Shown here piece by piece: positions 24,885 through 33,865 of a stretch of 64,000 nucleotides of DNA (the first letter of the stretch is position 1; every line of letters starts with the position of its first letter). The notes beneath the pieces are model-generated. The model was not told the DNA's origin and did not search any database. It saw nothing but the letters and a program-made list of their open reading frames with translations. Origin of the DNA: Agromyces sp. G08B096 (GTDB lineage Bacteria > Actinomycetota > Actinomycetes > Actinomycetales > Microbacteriaceae). The stretch covers positions 2,728,001-2,792,000 of the forward strand of contig NZ_CP158374.1 in the NCBI RefSeq assembly GCF_040267705.1, given 5' to 3'. A program made the translations under genes and the position numbers.

Positions 24885-26371
24885 CGCACGACCCGCTGTG
24901 GGTCGGCGTCGACCTCGGCACGCAGAGCGTGAAGGCGGCCGTCGTCGACGATCGGGGTGACGTCGCCGGCCGCGCCGACGCCCCGCTGCGCAGTCGACGC
25001 GTCGACGGTCTGCACGAGCAGGATCCCGCGCTGTGGCGCACGGCCGCCGCACGAGCCGTCGCCGCGGTGATCGCCCCCCTCGCGCCTGCCGCCCGCGAGC
25101 GGATCGGAGGCATCTCGCTCTGCTCCACCTCCGGCTCCGTCGTGCTGGCGGACGCAGCAGGCATCCCGGCGACACCCGGAGTGATGTACGACGACCTCCG
25201 CGGCGCATCCGCGGCGGGCGAGGTCGCCGCGGCGGCCCCCGCGCTCTGGGCGCGTCTCGGGTACTCGCCGCAGCCGAGCTGGCCGATCTGCACGCTGGCG
25301 TGGTGGGCCTCGCACGGCGACCTGCGCGACCGGCGTCTCGTGCTCCAGGGCGACGTCGTCGCCGCGGCGATCTGCGGTCACCCCGTGCCGACCGATTGGA
25401 CGAGCGCGCTGAAGCTCGGCTACGACACGCACGAGCTCCGCTGGGACGACGACCTGCTCGAGCATCTCGGCGTCCGGCGCGACATCCTGCCCGATGTGGT
25501 CGCCCCCGGCACGACGATCGGCGTCGTCGGCGCCGACTGGGCGCGTGAGACGGGGATCCCGGCCGGCGTGCCCGTCTTCGCAGGGCTCACCGACGGCTGC
25601 GCCGCGCAGCTCGCCTCGGGCGCCCTCGACGCCGGCGCCTGGCACACCGTGCTCGGCACGACCCTCGTCTTCAAAGGCGTCTCGGCGAAGCCGGTGTCGG
25701 GCGGAGACGGCGCGGTGTACGCGCACCGCTCGCCGGACGGGCTGACCTGGCTGCCCGGCGGGGCGTCGAACACCGGTGCGGGGATGCTCGCCGAGGTGGT
25801 GTCGTCCGATCGCGACCTGGCGCCGCTCGAGGCCGGCGCCGAGGCACTCGATCCGGTCACCGTGCCGCTCAGCTACCCGCTGACGGGCGTGGGCGAGCGA
25901 TTCCCCGTCGTCGCGCCCACCGCCCGCGGGTTCGTGCTCACCGCCGACGGCACCGCGCCGCTCGACTCGCTCCGCGCACTCGGGCCGGCGGGCCTCCTGT
26001 CGGCGTTCGCCGGTGTCGCGTTCGTTGAGCGGCTGGGCCTGGAGGTGCTCGCCGCCGACGCGGCCTCCGCCGTCCGCACGGTGAGCACGTCCGGCGGCGG
26101 CACCCGCAGCCGGCTGTGGAACCGGGTGCGTGCCTCGGTGCTCGGCGTCCCGCTCGCCATCACCGCGGCGGACGGCGCGGTCGGTGCCGCGATGCTCGCC
26201 GCGTGGGGGGCCCGCTCGGGCTCGGAGCGCCTCGCCGAGGTGGCCGCGCGACTCTCGCGCCCCTCGACGGTGGTCGACCCGGAACCGGCGTGGGTCCGCG
26301 GACTCGACGATCACTATGCCCGGTTCACGGAGGCGCTCATCCGATTCGGCTGGCTGGAGGCCCGCACATGA
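24881..26371 (+). CDS. FGGY-family carbohydrate kinase (second of two)
   Basis: A 496-residue kinase, clearly distinct from its neighbour. It has GVDLGTQSVKAAVVDDRG (about 9-26), a GLHEQDPALWR segment, CSTSGSVVL, VLGTTLVFKGV and the ATP-site SGGGTRSRLWNRVRASVLG (about 408-426). FVLTADGTAPLDSLRALGPAG between the domains is like xylulokinase/ribulokinase-type proteins. Overlaps of 4 bases on both sides bind it into the operon with the dehydrogenase and phosphatase. Two different FGGY kinases in one operon suggest two successive or alternative substrates. Confidence 0.88.
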   Translation: MTHDPLWVGVDLGTQSVKAAVVDDRGDVAGRADAPLRSRRVDGLHEQDPALWRTAAARAVAAVIAPLAPAARERIGGISLCSTSGSVVLADAAGIPATPGVMYDDLRGASAAGEVAAAAPALWARLGYSPQPSWPICTLAWWASHGDLRDRRLVLQGDVVAAAICGHPVPTDWTSALKLGYDTHELRWDDDLLEHLGVRRDILPDVVAPGTTIGVVGADWARETGIPAGVPVFAGLTDGCAAQLASGALDAGAWHTVLGTTLVFKGVSAKPVSGGDGAVYAHRSPDGLTWLPGGASNTGAGMLAEVVSSDRDLAPLEAGAEALDPVTVPLSYPLTGVGERFPVVAPTARGFVLTADGTAPLDSLRALGPAGLLSAFAGVAFVERLGLEVLAADAASAVRTVSTSGGGTRSRLWNRVRASVLGVPLAITAADGAVGAAMLAAWGARSGSERLAEVAARLSRPSTVVDPEPAWVRGLDDHYARFTEALIRFGWLEART

Positions 26372-26976
26372 GGCTCGTGCTCGCCCGTCACGCCGAGACC
26401 GTGTGGCACCACGAGAACCGCTACGCCGGCTCCTCCGACGTCGCGCTCACCGCCGCCGGCCTCGCGCAGGCGGAGCGCCTCGCCGAGTGGGCGTCGACGG
26501 CCGGGCTCGCCGCGGTCTGGTCGTCGCCGCAGTCGAGGGCCACCGCGACCGCGGCGCCGTCGGCCCGCGCGGCGGGCGTGCCCCTGCGGACCGACGACCG
26601 GCTTCGCGAGGTGGCGTTCGGGCGCGGTGAAGGGCTGACGCGGGCGGAGATGCACCGCCGGTTCCCAGCGGACCTGGCAGCGTACCTCGCCGAGCCGGCG
26701 TCGGTACCGCTTCCAGGCGGAGAGCGCGGGACGGACGCGATCGCCCGCGCCATGCCCGCGCTCGAGGAGATCGGCGCGGCCCATCCCGACGGCACCGTGC
26801 TGGTGGTCATGCACTCCACGCTCATGCGGCTGCTGCTGTGCGCGGTGATCGGCGTGGCGCCCGACCGCTACCGAGAGGTCTTTCCCGCCGTCGGCAATGC
26901 AGCGCTCACCGAACTGCGGTGGGAACCGGGCCGGGCAGGACTCGTGTCGCACAACGTCCCGCCGGTCGCCCGCTAA
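26368..26976 (+). CDS. Histidine phosphatase superfamily protein
   Basis: A 202-residue protein with the phosphohistidine motif ARHAETVWHHENRYAG near the N-terminus (RHxE rather than RHGE), SSPQSRATATA, EVAFGRGEGLT and the second catalytic His in VVMHSTLMRLLL. The branch includes phosphoglycerate mutases and small-molecule phosphatases such as CobC and GpmB. ATG 26368 overlaps the kinase stop by 4 bases. As last gene of the kinase operon it most likely removes phosphate from a sugar phosphate made by the pathway, either as a step or as relief of toxic build-up. Confidence 0.87.
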   Translation: MRLVLARHAETVWHHENRYAGSSDVALTAAGLAQAERLAEWASTAGLAAVWSSPQSRATATAAPSARAAGVPLRTDDRLREVAFGRGEGLTRAEMHRRFPADLAAYLAEPASVPLPGGERGTDAIARAMPALEEIGAAHPDGTVLVVMHSTLMRLLLCAVIGVAPDRYREVFPAVGNAALTELRWEPGRAGLVSHNVPPVAR

Positions 26977-26991
26977 CCTGCCGCCCGCCGC

Positions 26992-27585
26992 TTACCCGGC
27001 ATGCCCGTCGAAGACGAGTACCGGCACCGGGCCGAACGGCGTCGACCGCACACGGAGCCGGTGCACGTCGTCGCCCGCGAACCCCGCCGCGGCGAGCGCG
27101 GCCTCGGGGTCTCGGTCCCAGTGGCAGCCGTGGCAGCAGCGCTTGGAGATGGGCGTCGCGACGCGTTGGACGACGCGCTTGAGGGTCCGGGGCGGCGCGA
27201 CGACGTGGTCGACGAAGACGACCCGGCCGCCGGGCACGAGCACGCGGCGCACCTCGGCGAGCGCGGCGGCGAGGTCGGTCACCGAGCACAGCACGTACGT
27301 GCCGACGACCGCGTCGACCGAGGCATCCGGCAGCGGGATCGACTCCGCGACGGCGTCGAGCGGCGCGGCGTCGTGGCGCCACTCGCGAGCCCGCGTGGCG
27401 AGCTCGGTGCGGCGACGCGCGTCGGGTTCCAGCCCGATCCACGACACGTCGGGATGCCACGCCCCGAAGTTCTCCCCGTCGCCCGCCCCGATCTCGAGCA
27501 CGCGTCCGCGAACGCGGCCGAGCACTTCGCGCTCGAGGTCGTCGAGCTGCTCGTCGTCGATGAGCGGTCGCGGGTCTGCCGGCAT
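26992..27585 (-). CDS. Class I SAM-dependent methyltransferase
   Basis: A 197-residue methyltransferase-11-type protein. Motif I is VLEIGAGDGENFG (about 29-41), the acidic ribose-binding end is IGLEPDARR, and motif IV/post-I are AVVGTYVLCSV and LVPGGRVVFVDHV. CCHGCHWDRDP near 148 is typical of the small group resembling methyltransferase-like 7. Substrate unknown. It converges on the phosphatase gene with a 15-base gap, leaving little space for separate terminators. Confidence 0.87.
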   Translation of the reverse strand: MPADPRPLIDDEQLDDLEREVLGRVRGRVLEIGAGDGENFGAWHPDVSWIGLEPDARRRTELATRAREWRHDAAPLDAVAESIPLPDASVDAVVGTYVLCSVTDLAAALAEVRRVLVPGGRVVFVDHVVAPPRTLKRVVQRVATPISKRCCHGCHWDRDPEAALAAAGFAGDDVHRLRVRSTPFGPVPVLVFDGHAG

Positions 27586-27613
27586 CCGACCATGCGACCA
27601 CCCGGCGACGCTC

Positions 27614-27663
27614 GCGTCAAGGCGCCGGCGGGCGCTGCGCGCGTCAAGGCGCCAGCGGGCGCT
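27614..27663. repeat. Tandem 23-base duplication with hairpin at a gene end
   Basis: Two 23-base copies (27614-27636 and 27641-27663) differ at one base and have a 27-base period. Each contains GCGCC and GGCGC arms that can form a small hairpin on the minus strand. The second copy covers the stop of the DUF2264 gene (27662-27664). It may serve as a double terminator for that gene. Confidence 0.6.
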
Positions 27664-29611
27664 ACTCGGCCGGGAGGTCGATCTCGACCCGGGCGCCGTC
27701 GGCCCAGTCGACCCGCACGACGTCTGCAGACGGAACCGGGGTCACGCCCGGCGGTGCGCCCGGCCGGACACCGGCGAGGGCGATGATGGCCACCGTCCAC
27801 TCGTCCGCGACCACCGGCCCCTCGGCCCACGGCGTGGCGGTCGCGGGACCGAGGAACGTGACATCCGCGTCGAGCTGCACCCCGGTCTCGTCGAAGCCCG
27901 ACACCGCGACGAGCACGGACTCGAGCCCCGCGTCGGTGCGAACGGCGGCCGCTCGCTCGGCACCTGGTGGCGCGGAACCCTCGCTCAGCGACGCCCCGCT
28001 CACGGGCCAGCCGCTGACGCGCACACGGTCGCCGGGGCGGAGCCCGTCGCGTCCGACGCGGACGAGGCGGACCTCCCACGGACCGCGCACGATCGACACG
28101 GTCGTCGTCTCGGGGCCGCGGCGCAGGTGGCCGCCGGGCAGCGGGTGCCCGAGGTCGGGATGCGGCGGCCGGTCGTCGACCCAGTGCGCGGTGGCCGTGG
28201 AGATCGCGACGCCCACTGGGCTGCCGTCTTCGGCCTGGAGCACCTCGAGCCGGTCGGTCGCGAATCCCGCCCGGGAGCTCGACCGCCCACCCCGCACGAT
28301 GCCGGCGGACTGATCGGGGCGCTCCTCGGCGACGCCGCCCGCGAGGAGCGGTGCGGTGGCCGTCGAGTAGCCGAGACGCGCGTACAGCGGCCCGTCATGG
28401 ATCAGGTCTCCTGGCCCGAGGGCGTAATCCGTGCCGTGGTTGACGACGCGCACGATCCCGTCGGCGCGCGTGCCGCTCACGAGCCATCCCGGGGCGACGA
28501 GCCGGCGCAGGGTGTCGCCTCGTTCGACGGGCAGCGGCAGCTCGGTCGCCTGCCACACCGGGTGCGACTCGGGCAGCGCGATGCCGAGCATGCCCTTCGC
28601 CGCCCAGTACGGCGAACCCGGGCCCGAATAGGACTGCGCGATCGCCCGCCACGCGCCGTGCCAGCCGAGGCTCAGCCGGCCCTCGGCGTCGGGAGCGCCC
28701 CGTTCGGCGAAGTGCGAGACGATGCCGCTGGCCGCCCGGCGGATGGTCCCCGGCTCGAGGGCGGTCGACCCGGCGAGGGCGCCGGCCCAGAACGGCGCGG
28801 CGGCGGCGAACCGGTAGGTCAGGCTCCGGCCCTGGATGAGCGGCCCGCCGTCGGCGCCGACGAGGTGGACCGCATCGGCGAGGTACGCGTCGAGGCCGGC
28901 CCGGACGCCGGCGAGCCGCGCCCGACGCGGGTCGCCCGGCGCGAGCATGGTCTCCCAGAGCACCGGATACAGGTGCAGCGCCCATCCCGTGTAATGGTCG
29001 AAGGCGCGCGCGGCCCCGTCGGAGATCCACCCGCCGTCGCGGGCGAACGTGTCGAGCAGGTCGAGATCGGCGTCGAGGTCGTCCTCGGCGTACGGGCCGC
29101 CGACGTTCCCGAGGAACTGCTCGACGACGATGCGGAACCACGCCCAGTTGTTCGGCGGATGCGAGCCGCCCACGAACCCGGCCAGCCAGTCCACGAGCTG
29201 TCCCCGCACCCGGTCGTCGAGGCGGTCCCAGAGCCGGGGGCGGGCCAGGTGCAGTCCGATCGCGATGGCGGCGGCCTCCACCTTCGCCTGGTCGACCTCG
29301 TCGAGACGGGGCCACCGCTCAGGCGAGCGCGGGTCGGTGCCCGCGTCGAGCCCCTCGGCGTACCAGTCGGCGAGGTCCTCCGTGTCGTCGGGCGAGCCGG
29401 CGATGCGGAACGCGGCCAGCAGGAAGGTGCGGGCGAACCCTTCGAGCCGGTCGACGTCGCGACCGCGGCCCCCGGGCCCGCCCGGGAAGTCGAGCTGGGC
29501 ATGCCGGGGCGAGGCGACCGTCCGCGCGGCGCCGAGCATCCGGTCGGCGAGGGCGAGCCAGTCGGCCCGGCCCCAGCCCGTGATGGGGGCCAGCGGGTCG
29601 CGCTCGCTCAT
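27662..29611 (-). CDS. DUF2264-family protein (predicted (alpha/alpha)-barrel carbohydrate-active)
   Basis: A 649-residue protein with the hallmarks of DUF2264: a helical N-terminal domain with GWGRADWLALADRMLGA, NNWAWFRIVVEQFLGNVGG (about 165-183), DHYTGWALHLYPVLWETML (about 218-236) and PYWAAKGMLGIALPESHP (about 345-362), followed by a C-terminal beta domain. The family is often found near polysaccharide lyases and glycosidases and is thought to act on sugars, but no reaction is firmly known to me. It has no signal peptide. ATG 29611 overlaps the dehydrogenase gene by 4 bases. The divergent heparinase-like gene suggests a uronic-acid-containing substrate. Confidence 0.8.
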   Translation of the reverse strand: MSERDPLAPITGWGRADWLALADRMLGAARTVASPRHAQLDFPGGPGGRGRDVDRLEGFARTFLLAAFRIAGSPDDTEDLADWYAEGLDAGTDPRSPERWPRLDEVDQAKVEAAAIAIGLHLARPRLWDRLDDRVRGQLVDWLAGFVGGSHPPNNWAWFRIVVEQFLGNVGGPYAEDDLDADLDLLDTFARDGGWISDGAARAFDHYTGWALHLYPVLWETMLAPGDPRRARLAGVRAGLDAYLADAVHLVGADGGPLIQGRSLTYRFAAAAPFWAGALAGSTALEPGTIRRAASGIVSHFAERGAPDAEGRLSLGWHGAWRAIAQSYSGPGSPYWAAKGMLGIALPESHPVWQATELPLPVERGDTLRRLVAPGWLVSGTRADGIVRVVNHGTDYALGPGDLIHDGPLYARLGYSTATAPLLAGGVAEERPDQSAGIVRGGRSSSRAGFATDRLEVLQAEDGSPVGVAISTATAHWVDDRPPHPDLGHPLPGGHLRRGPETTTVSIVRGPWEVRLVRVGRDGLRPGDRVRVSGWPVSGASLSEGSAPPGAERAAAVRTDAGLESVLVAVSGFDETGVQLDADVTFLGPATATPWAEGPVVADEWTVAIIALAGVRPGAPPGVTPVPSADVVRVDWADGARVEIDLPAE

Positions 29612-30621
29612 GCCCGTCGGCCCAGGTCCCCCACCCGCACCTCCTCGTCCAGCGGCTGCCCGAGCGTCCAGCGGGCGAGCTCGCCGAGCGCGGCGTCGGC
29701 CATCCGGCGCGTCTCGGTGCCGAGCGAGCCGGCGATGTGCGGCGTGATCGAGACGTTCGGCAGGCGCAGCAGCGGCGAGTCGAGCGGCAGCGGCTCGGGG
29801 TCGGTGACGTCGAGCACGGCGTCGAGCCGGCCGCGGGCGCATGCTTCGGCCAGTGCGTCGGTGTCGATGAGACCGCCGCGGGCGGTGTTCACGACCGTGG
29901 CGCCGTCGCGCAGCCGGGCGAGCTCGGCGGCCCCGATCATGCCGCGCGTCTCGGGCAGCTCGGGGGCGTGCAGGCTCAGCACGTCGACCGCGTCGAGCAG
30001 CTCGTCGAGCGGTACGAGACGCCCGCCCGCCGCCCGCACCTGCTCGGGGTCGGCGTACGGGTCGGCGACGAGCACCTCCACGTCCTCGAGCTGCTGCAGC
30101 AGCTCGACCACCCGTCGGCCGATGCGGCTGAAGCCGACGATGCCGATGCGGCGGCCGAGGTTCGACGAGCCGCCGGCGTGCAGCTGCGCGCTCCAGCCGT
30201 CACGATGCGCGAGCGGGTCGCGCGCGAGCACCTGGGCGCGCTTGCCCGCGAGCACGATGGAGGCGAAGGTGAACTCGGCGACCGGGATCGCGTTCGCGGA
30301 GGCGGCGCTCGTGATGCGGATGCCTCGCTGCCAGAACGCCTCCGTCGTGACAGGCCGCACGGAGCCCGCGGCGTGGAACACGGCGCGGAGGCGCGGCATG
30401 CGGTCGAGCCGGTCGGCGGTGAGGCGCGGCGCGCCCCACGAGGTGACGAGCACCTCGACCCCGGCGAGGTCCTCCGCGAGGGCCGGGTCGTCGAGGTCGA
30501 CGACGCCCGGCCGAAGGAGCTCGGCGAGCTGGGCGAGCCGCGCGCTGTGCGGCGCATCGAACTGGAGGCGGAAGACGTCCGGGCGCATCGCGATGAGCGC
30601 GGCTGGGCGGGCGTGGGTCAT
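29608..30621 (-). CDS. D-2-hydroxyacid dehydrogenase-family protein
   Basis: A 337-residue NAD(P)-dependent oxidoreductase. The nucleotide site is GIVGFSRIGRRVVELL (about 159-174), the catalytic Arg is in NTARGGLIDTD, the Glu in DVTDPEPLP and the His in ITPHIAGSLG. It is a different branch from the enzyme at 22396 and has an HPVAEFTF-like helix (NAIPVAEFTFASIVLAGKR). It is first in a two-gene operon with the DUF2264 gene, divergent from the heparinase-like gene. Reduction of a keto-uronic or keto-aldonic acid is a reasonable but unproved guess. Confidence 0.87.
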   Translation of the reverse strand: MTHARPAALIAMRPDVFRLQFDAPHSARLAQLAELLRPGVVDLDDPALAEDLAGVEVLVTSWGAPRLTADRLDRMPRLRAVFHAAGSVRPVTTEAFWQRGIRITSAASANAIPVAEFTFASIVLAGKRAQVLARDPLAHRDGWSAQLHAGGSSNLGRRIGIVGFSRIGRRVVELLQQLEDVEVLVADPYADPEQVRAAGGRLVPLDELLDAVDVLSLHAPELPETRGMIGAAELARLRDGATVVNTARGGLIDTDALAEACARGRLDAVLDVTDPEPLPLDSPLLRLPNVSITPHIAGSLGTETRRMADAALGELARWTLGQPLDEEVRVGDLGRRA

Positions 30622-30678
30622 CGGTGGCTCCTCATCGGGCGCTTGCGGGCCGGCAGACGACCAGTGAATACTCTCCTT

Positions 30679-30723
30679 CGATCACCGGCAACGCATTCGA
30701 ACACAACCGATCAGAGTCGATCC
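30679..30723. promoter_or_regulatory. Candidate operator repeats in the divergent gap
   Basis: CGATCA occurs at 30679-30684 and 30708-30713 and CGATCC at 30718-30723, the last two one helical turn apart. They lie between the hydroxyacid dehydrogenase and heparinase-like genes, where the DeoR-headed regulator downstream would be expected to bind. The call rests on spacing and position only. Confidence 0.3.
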
Positions 30724-30743
30724 TCTTCTGCATCTGGAGCCCC

Positions 30744-32696
30744 ATGGCACTGCACCCCGCCCTCATTCGCCGCGGCGCCCTCGTCGACGCCTGGCGGCGC
30801 ACCGGAGGGCTCCCCGCCGACGTGCCGCGCCGCTTCGCCGCGACGCTCGATCATCCCGCCGCCGCGGCCGAGATCCGCGCGTTCACCGAACGGGCCCTCG
30901 CCGCCCGCGGCGCACCCTGGCCCGACACGCGCCTCACCGACTTCGCCCGGTACCCGCGCGACGGCGACCGCTCCGCATACGAGGCGGCGGTATTCGGCCG
31001 GATGGACCGACTCGCCGTGGCGGCGCTCGCCGCGACCGCCGCGCTCGACGCGGGGGCGACTGCCGCACCCGACGTCGCGGCCGCACTGCTCGCCGAGGTC
31101 GCCGACGGCGTGCTCGTCGTCTGCGAGCAGTCGACCTGGTGCTGGCCGGCCCACGACGACGTGTTCGCGCGCACCGGCGGCGTCGTTCCGGATCCGACGC
31201 ATCCGGTCCTCGACCTGGGAGCCGGCGAGATGGCCGGGCTCGCGGCGTGGATCGCGCTGACCATCGGCGACGAGCTCGACGCCGCCTACCCGGGCCTCCT
31301 CGGCCGGCTCGCCGCCGAGGTCGAGTCGCGCGTCCTCGGCCCGTTCCTCGTCCGCCGCGACTGGACGTGGCTGACGGCGCCGCGGCCGAGCAACTGGAGC
31401 CCCTGGATCCACGCCAACGTCATCGCCGCCGGGTCTGCCTTCGCCGACGGCCCGCAGCGTGCACGCATCGTCGAGCTCGCCGTCGACGAACTCGACCGGT
31501 ATCTCGCCGTGCTCCCGGCCGACGGCGGCATCGACGAGGGCGTCGCGTACTGGTGGAACGGTGCCGGCCGCGCGCTCGAGGCGCTCGAGCTGCTCGGGCG
31601 GCTGACCGGCGGCGCGTTCGATCCCGCCGCCGAGCCCGAGCTCGCGGGGATCGCCGAACTGCTCGGCTTCCCCGGCCGCATGCGGCTCGGCGACGAGTGG
31701 GTGCTGGGACTCGCGGATGCGAACCCGCACCCCGATCCGGTGCATCCGTGGCGCATCGCACACACGTGGGGGCTCCGGTTCGGACTCGACGACGTCGTCG
31801 CCGCGGCGCGCGCCCACCGCGCCGAGCCGGCGTCGCCGCACGCCCCGAACAGCGGGCTCGGGCGGCTCATCGCCGCCCTCGGCGATCACGACTGGCAGTC
31901 GGCCGCGCCCGCCGAGGCGCCGCTGCCGGCGAGCGTCGTGCTCCCGTCGCTCGCCGTGGCGCTCGCGCGAGAACGATCGGATGCCTCCGGCCTCGCCATC
32001 TCGCTGAAGGGCGGCCACAACGCCGAGCACCACAACCACAACGACCTCGGCAGCGTGACGGTCGCCCTCGACGGGCTGCCGGCGATCGTCGACGTCGGCC
32101 GGCCCGTCTACGACGCCCGCACCTTCGGTCCCGACCGGTACGACCTGTGGCCCGTGCGGAGCGACTGGCACAGCGTGCCCGAGCCGCACGGGGCGGTGCA
32201 GGCGCCGGGCGCCGGATTCCGCACCGGGCCGCTCGACGGACGGGATGACGCCGCCACGGGCGGGCCGGCGGCGTGGTCGCTCGACCTCTCGCAGGCCTGG
32301 CCGCTCGGGCCGGACGAGTCCTGGCGCCGGCGCATCGAGCTCGACCGCGAGCGCGGCGTCGCGATCGTCGGCGACGACTGGCGGCTGGCAGGCACCGGCA
32401 CCGGCGGCGACGGCGACGGCGACGGCTCGACGCGGACCACCTGGATCGCGTGGGGCCGGGTCGAGGTCGTCGGGCCCGGCGTCCTCCGCGTCGTGCGGCC
32501 CGTGGCGGGCAGTCGCGACCTCCTCGTCGAGCACGATGCCGAGCAGGTCGAGCTCGACCACCCGCCTGTCCCGGATGAGATGGTCGATCGCGCCTGGGGC
32601 GCCGGCACCATCACGCGCGTGCGGCTCCGGCCCGCGGCATCCGCTCGCACCGCCACCGTTCGTTTCCGCGCCGCCGACCGGGAGGCGACCGTATGA
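30744..32696 (+). CDS. Heparinase II/III-like protein
   Basis: A 650-residue protein. The first 370 residues are helical and toroid-like (WTWLTAPRPSNWSPWIHANV, DELDRYLAVLPADGGIDEGV). The heparinase II/III signature follows near 419-436, with the motif GGHNAEHHNHNDLGSVTVAL, then DVGRPVYDARTFGPDRYDLW and a C-terminal beta-sandwich. Such enzymes eliminate uronic-acid polysaccharides. There is no signal peptide, so it likely acts on imported oligomers. ATG 30744 has GGAG 6 bases upstream. The stop overlaps the regulator gene by 4 bases. A short (GGDGDG) linker-like repeat lies near residue 555. Confidence 0.82.
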   Translation: MALHPALIRRGALVDAWRRTGGLPADVPRRFAATLDHPAAAAEIRAFTERALAARGAPWPDTRLTDFARYPRDGDRSAYEAAVFGRMDRLAVAALAATAALDAGATAAPDVAAALLAEVADGVLVVCEQSTWCWPAHDDVFARTGGVVPDPTHPVLDLGAGEMAGLAAWIALTIGDELDAAYPGLLGRLAAEVESRVLGPFLVRRDWTWLTAPRPSNWSPWIHANVIAAGSAFADGPQRARIVELAVDELDRYLAVLPADGGIDEGVAYWWNGAGRALEALELLGRLTGGAFDPAAEPELAGIAELLGFPGRMRLGDEWVLGLADANPHPDPVHPWRIAHTWGLRFGLDDVVAAARAHRAEPASPHAPNSGLGRLIAALGDHDWQSAAPAEAPLPASVVLPSLAVALARERSDASGLAISLKGGHNAEHHNHNDLGSVTVALDGLPAIVDVGRPVYDARTFGPDRYDLWPVRSDWHSVPEPHGAVQAPGAGFRTGPLDGRDDAATGGPAAWSLDLSQAWPLGPDESWRRRIELDRERGVAIVGDDWRLAGTGTGGDGDGDGSTRTTWIAWGRVEVVGPGVLRVVRPVAGSRDLLVEHDAEQVELDHPPVPDEMVDRAWGAGTITRVRLRPAASARTATVRFRAADREATV

Positions 32697-33793
32697 ACGA
32701 CGCTCGCGCCCCGCGCTTCGCGATCGAGCGCCGTGAACGCATCCTCGACGAGCTGCGCCGCCAGGGCGCGGTGTCGGTGCGGGAGCTCGCCGCCGAGCTC
32801 GGGGTGACCGAGATCACCGTGCGACGCGACATCGGGGCGCTCGCCGACCAGGGCCTCCTGACCCGCGTGCACGGCGGAGCGACCCTGCGCAGCCCGCTCG
32901 ACCGGACCGTGCCGCGCGCCGCCGACGCAGCGCACGCGAGGTACCGCATCGGCATGGTGGTGCCGTCGCTGAGCTACTACTGGCCGCAGATCGTGATCGG
33001 CGCCCGCGCGGCGGCGAGCGCGGCGCAGGCCCAGCTCGTCCTCCGCGGGGCGTCGTACGACCCGGCCGATCAGCGCCGGCAGATCCAGGCGCTCGTCGAG
33101 ACCGGCGGGGTGCACGGGCTCGTCGTGGGGCCCGAGACGTCCGGACGCGACGGCGCGGCCATCCTGACCTGGCTCGACGGGCTCGACCTCCCCGTCGTCC
33201 TCGCCGAGCGCCGTGCCCCGGCAGCGCTCGCGCTCCAGCGGCTCGAATGGGTCACGACCGACCACGAGTTCGGGGCGATCCTCGCGGCGCACCACCTCTA
33301 CGAGGAGGGTCACCGACGTCTCGCGCTCGCACTGCAGCGCGACTCCCCCACCGCCGAGCACCTCCGCCGCGGCTGGGCGAACGGCCTCGCCGACCTCGGC
33401 CTCCGCGCCGCTGCGTCGTTCGAGTTCGCCCTGGAGGACCTCGACGGCGCCGGGCGCGAGCGCACGCTCGCCGAGCTCGTCGACCGCTGCCTCGCCTCCG
33501 GCACCACCGCGCTGCTCGTGCACGCCGACCCGCAGGCCATCCATCTCGCGCATCAGGTCCGCGATCGCGGCCTGCGGATCCCCGAAGACCTCGCGATCGT
33601 CGCGTACGACGACGAGATCGCCGAGCAGGGCGAGCCGCCCATCACCGCGCTGCGGCCTCCGAAGGCGCAGATCGGCCGGCTCGCGGTGGAGACGCTGGTC
33701 GCCCGGCTCGATGAGGGCCCCGGCCGCCCGGTGCAGCGCACGCAGACCCTGCCCGAGCTCATCGTGCGGGCGTCGTCGCGCCGGCTCGCCTGA
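32693..33793 (+). CDS. Hybrid regulator: DeoR winged helix fused to LacI-type sensor
   Basis: A 366-residue regulator. Residues 9-65 are a DeoR-type winged helix (RRERILDELRRQGAVSVREL, then TEITVRRDIGAL and LTRVHGGATL). From about residue 83 it is a periplasmic-binding-type sensor like those of LacI proteins: RIGMVVPSLSYYWPQ, GVHGLVVGPETSG, AIVAYDDEIAEQGEPPIT and RPPKAQIGRLAVETL. Such hybrids sense free sugars, unlike normal DeoR proteins that sense sugar phosphates. ATGA overlap ties it to the heparinase-like gene, so it probably controls that gene and the divergent DUF2264 operon. Confidence 0.88.
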   Translation: MNDARAPRFAIERRERILDELRRQGAVSVRELAAELGVTEITVRRDIGALADQGLLTRVHGGATLRSPLDRTVPRAADAAHARYRIGMVVPSLSYYWPQIVIGARAAASAAQAQLVLRGASYDPADQRRQIQALVETGGVHGLVVGPETSGRDGAAILTWLDGLDLPVVLAERRAPAALALQRLEWVTTDHEFGAILAAHHLYEEGHRRLALALQRDSPTAEHLRRGWANGLADLGLRAAASFEFALEDLDGAGRERTLAELVDRCLASGTTALLVHADPQAIHLAHQVRDRGLRIPEDLAIVAYDDEIAEQGEPPITALRPPKAQIGRLAVETLVARLDEGPGRPVQRTQTLPELIVRASSRRLA

Positions 33794-33850
33794 GACGCCT
33801 CGACGGCGGACTCCTCAACGAGGGATGCCTCGCGCTCGCGCCCAGCCGCC

Positions 33851-33865
33851 TATCCTGATCCGATG
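33851..33865 (+). promoter_or_regulatory. -10 box of a probable leaderless transcript
   Basis: TATCCT (33851-33856) lies 6 bases before ATG 33863, where RNA would start on or next to the start codon. No ribosome binding site is present. Confidence 0.6.
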
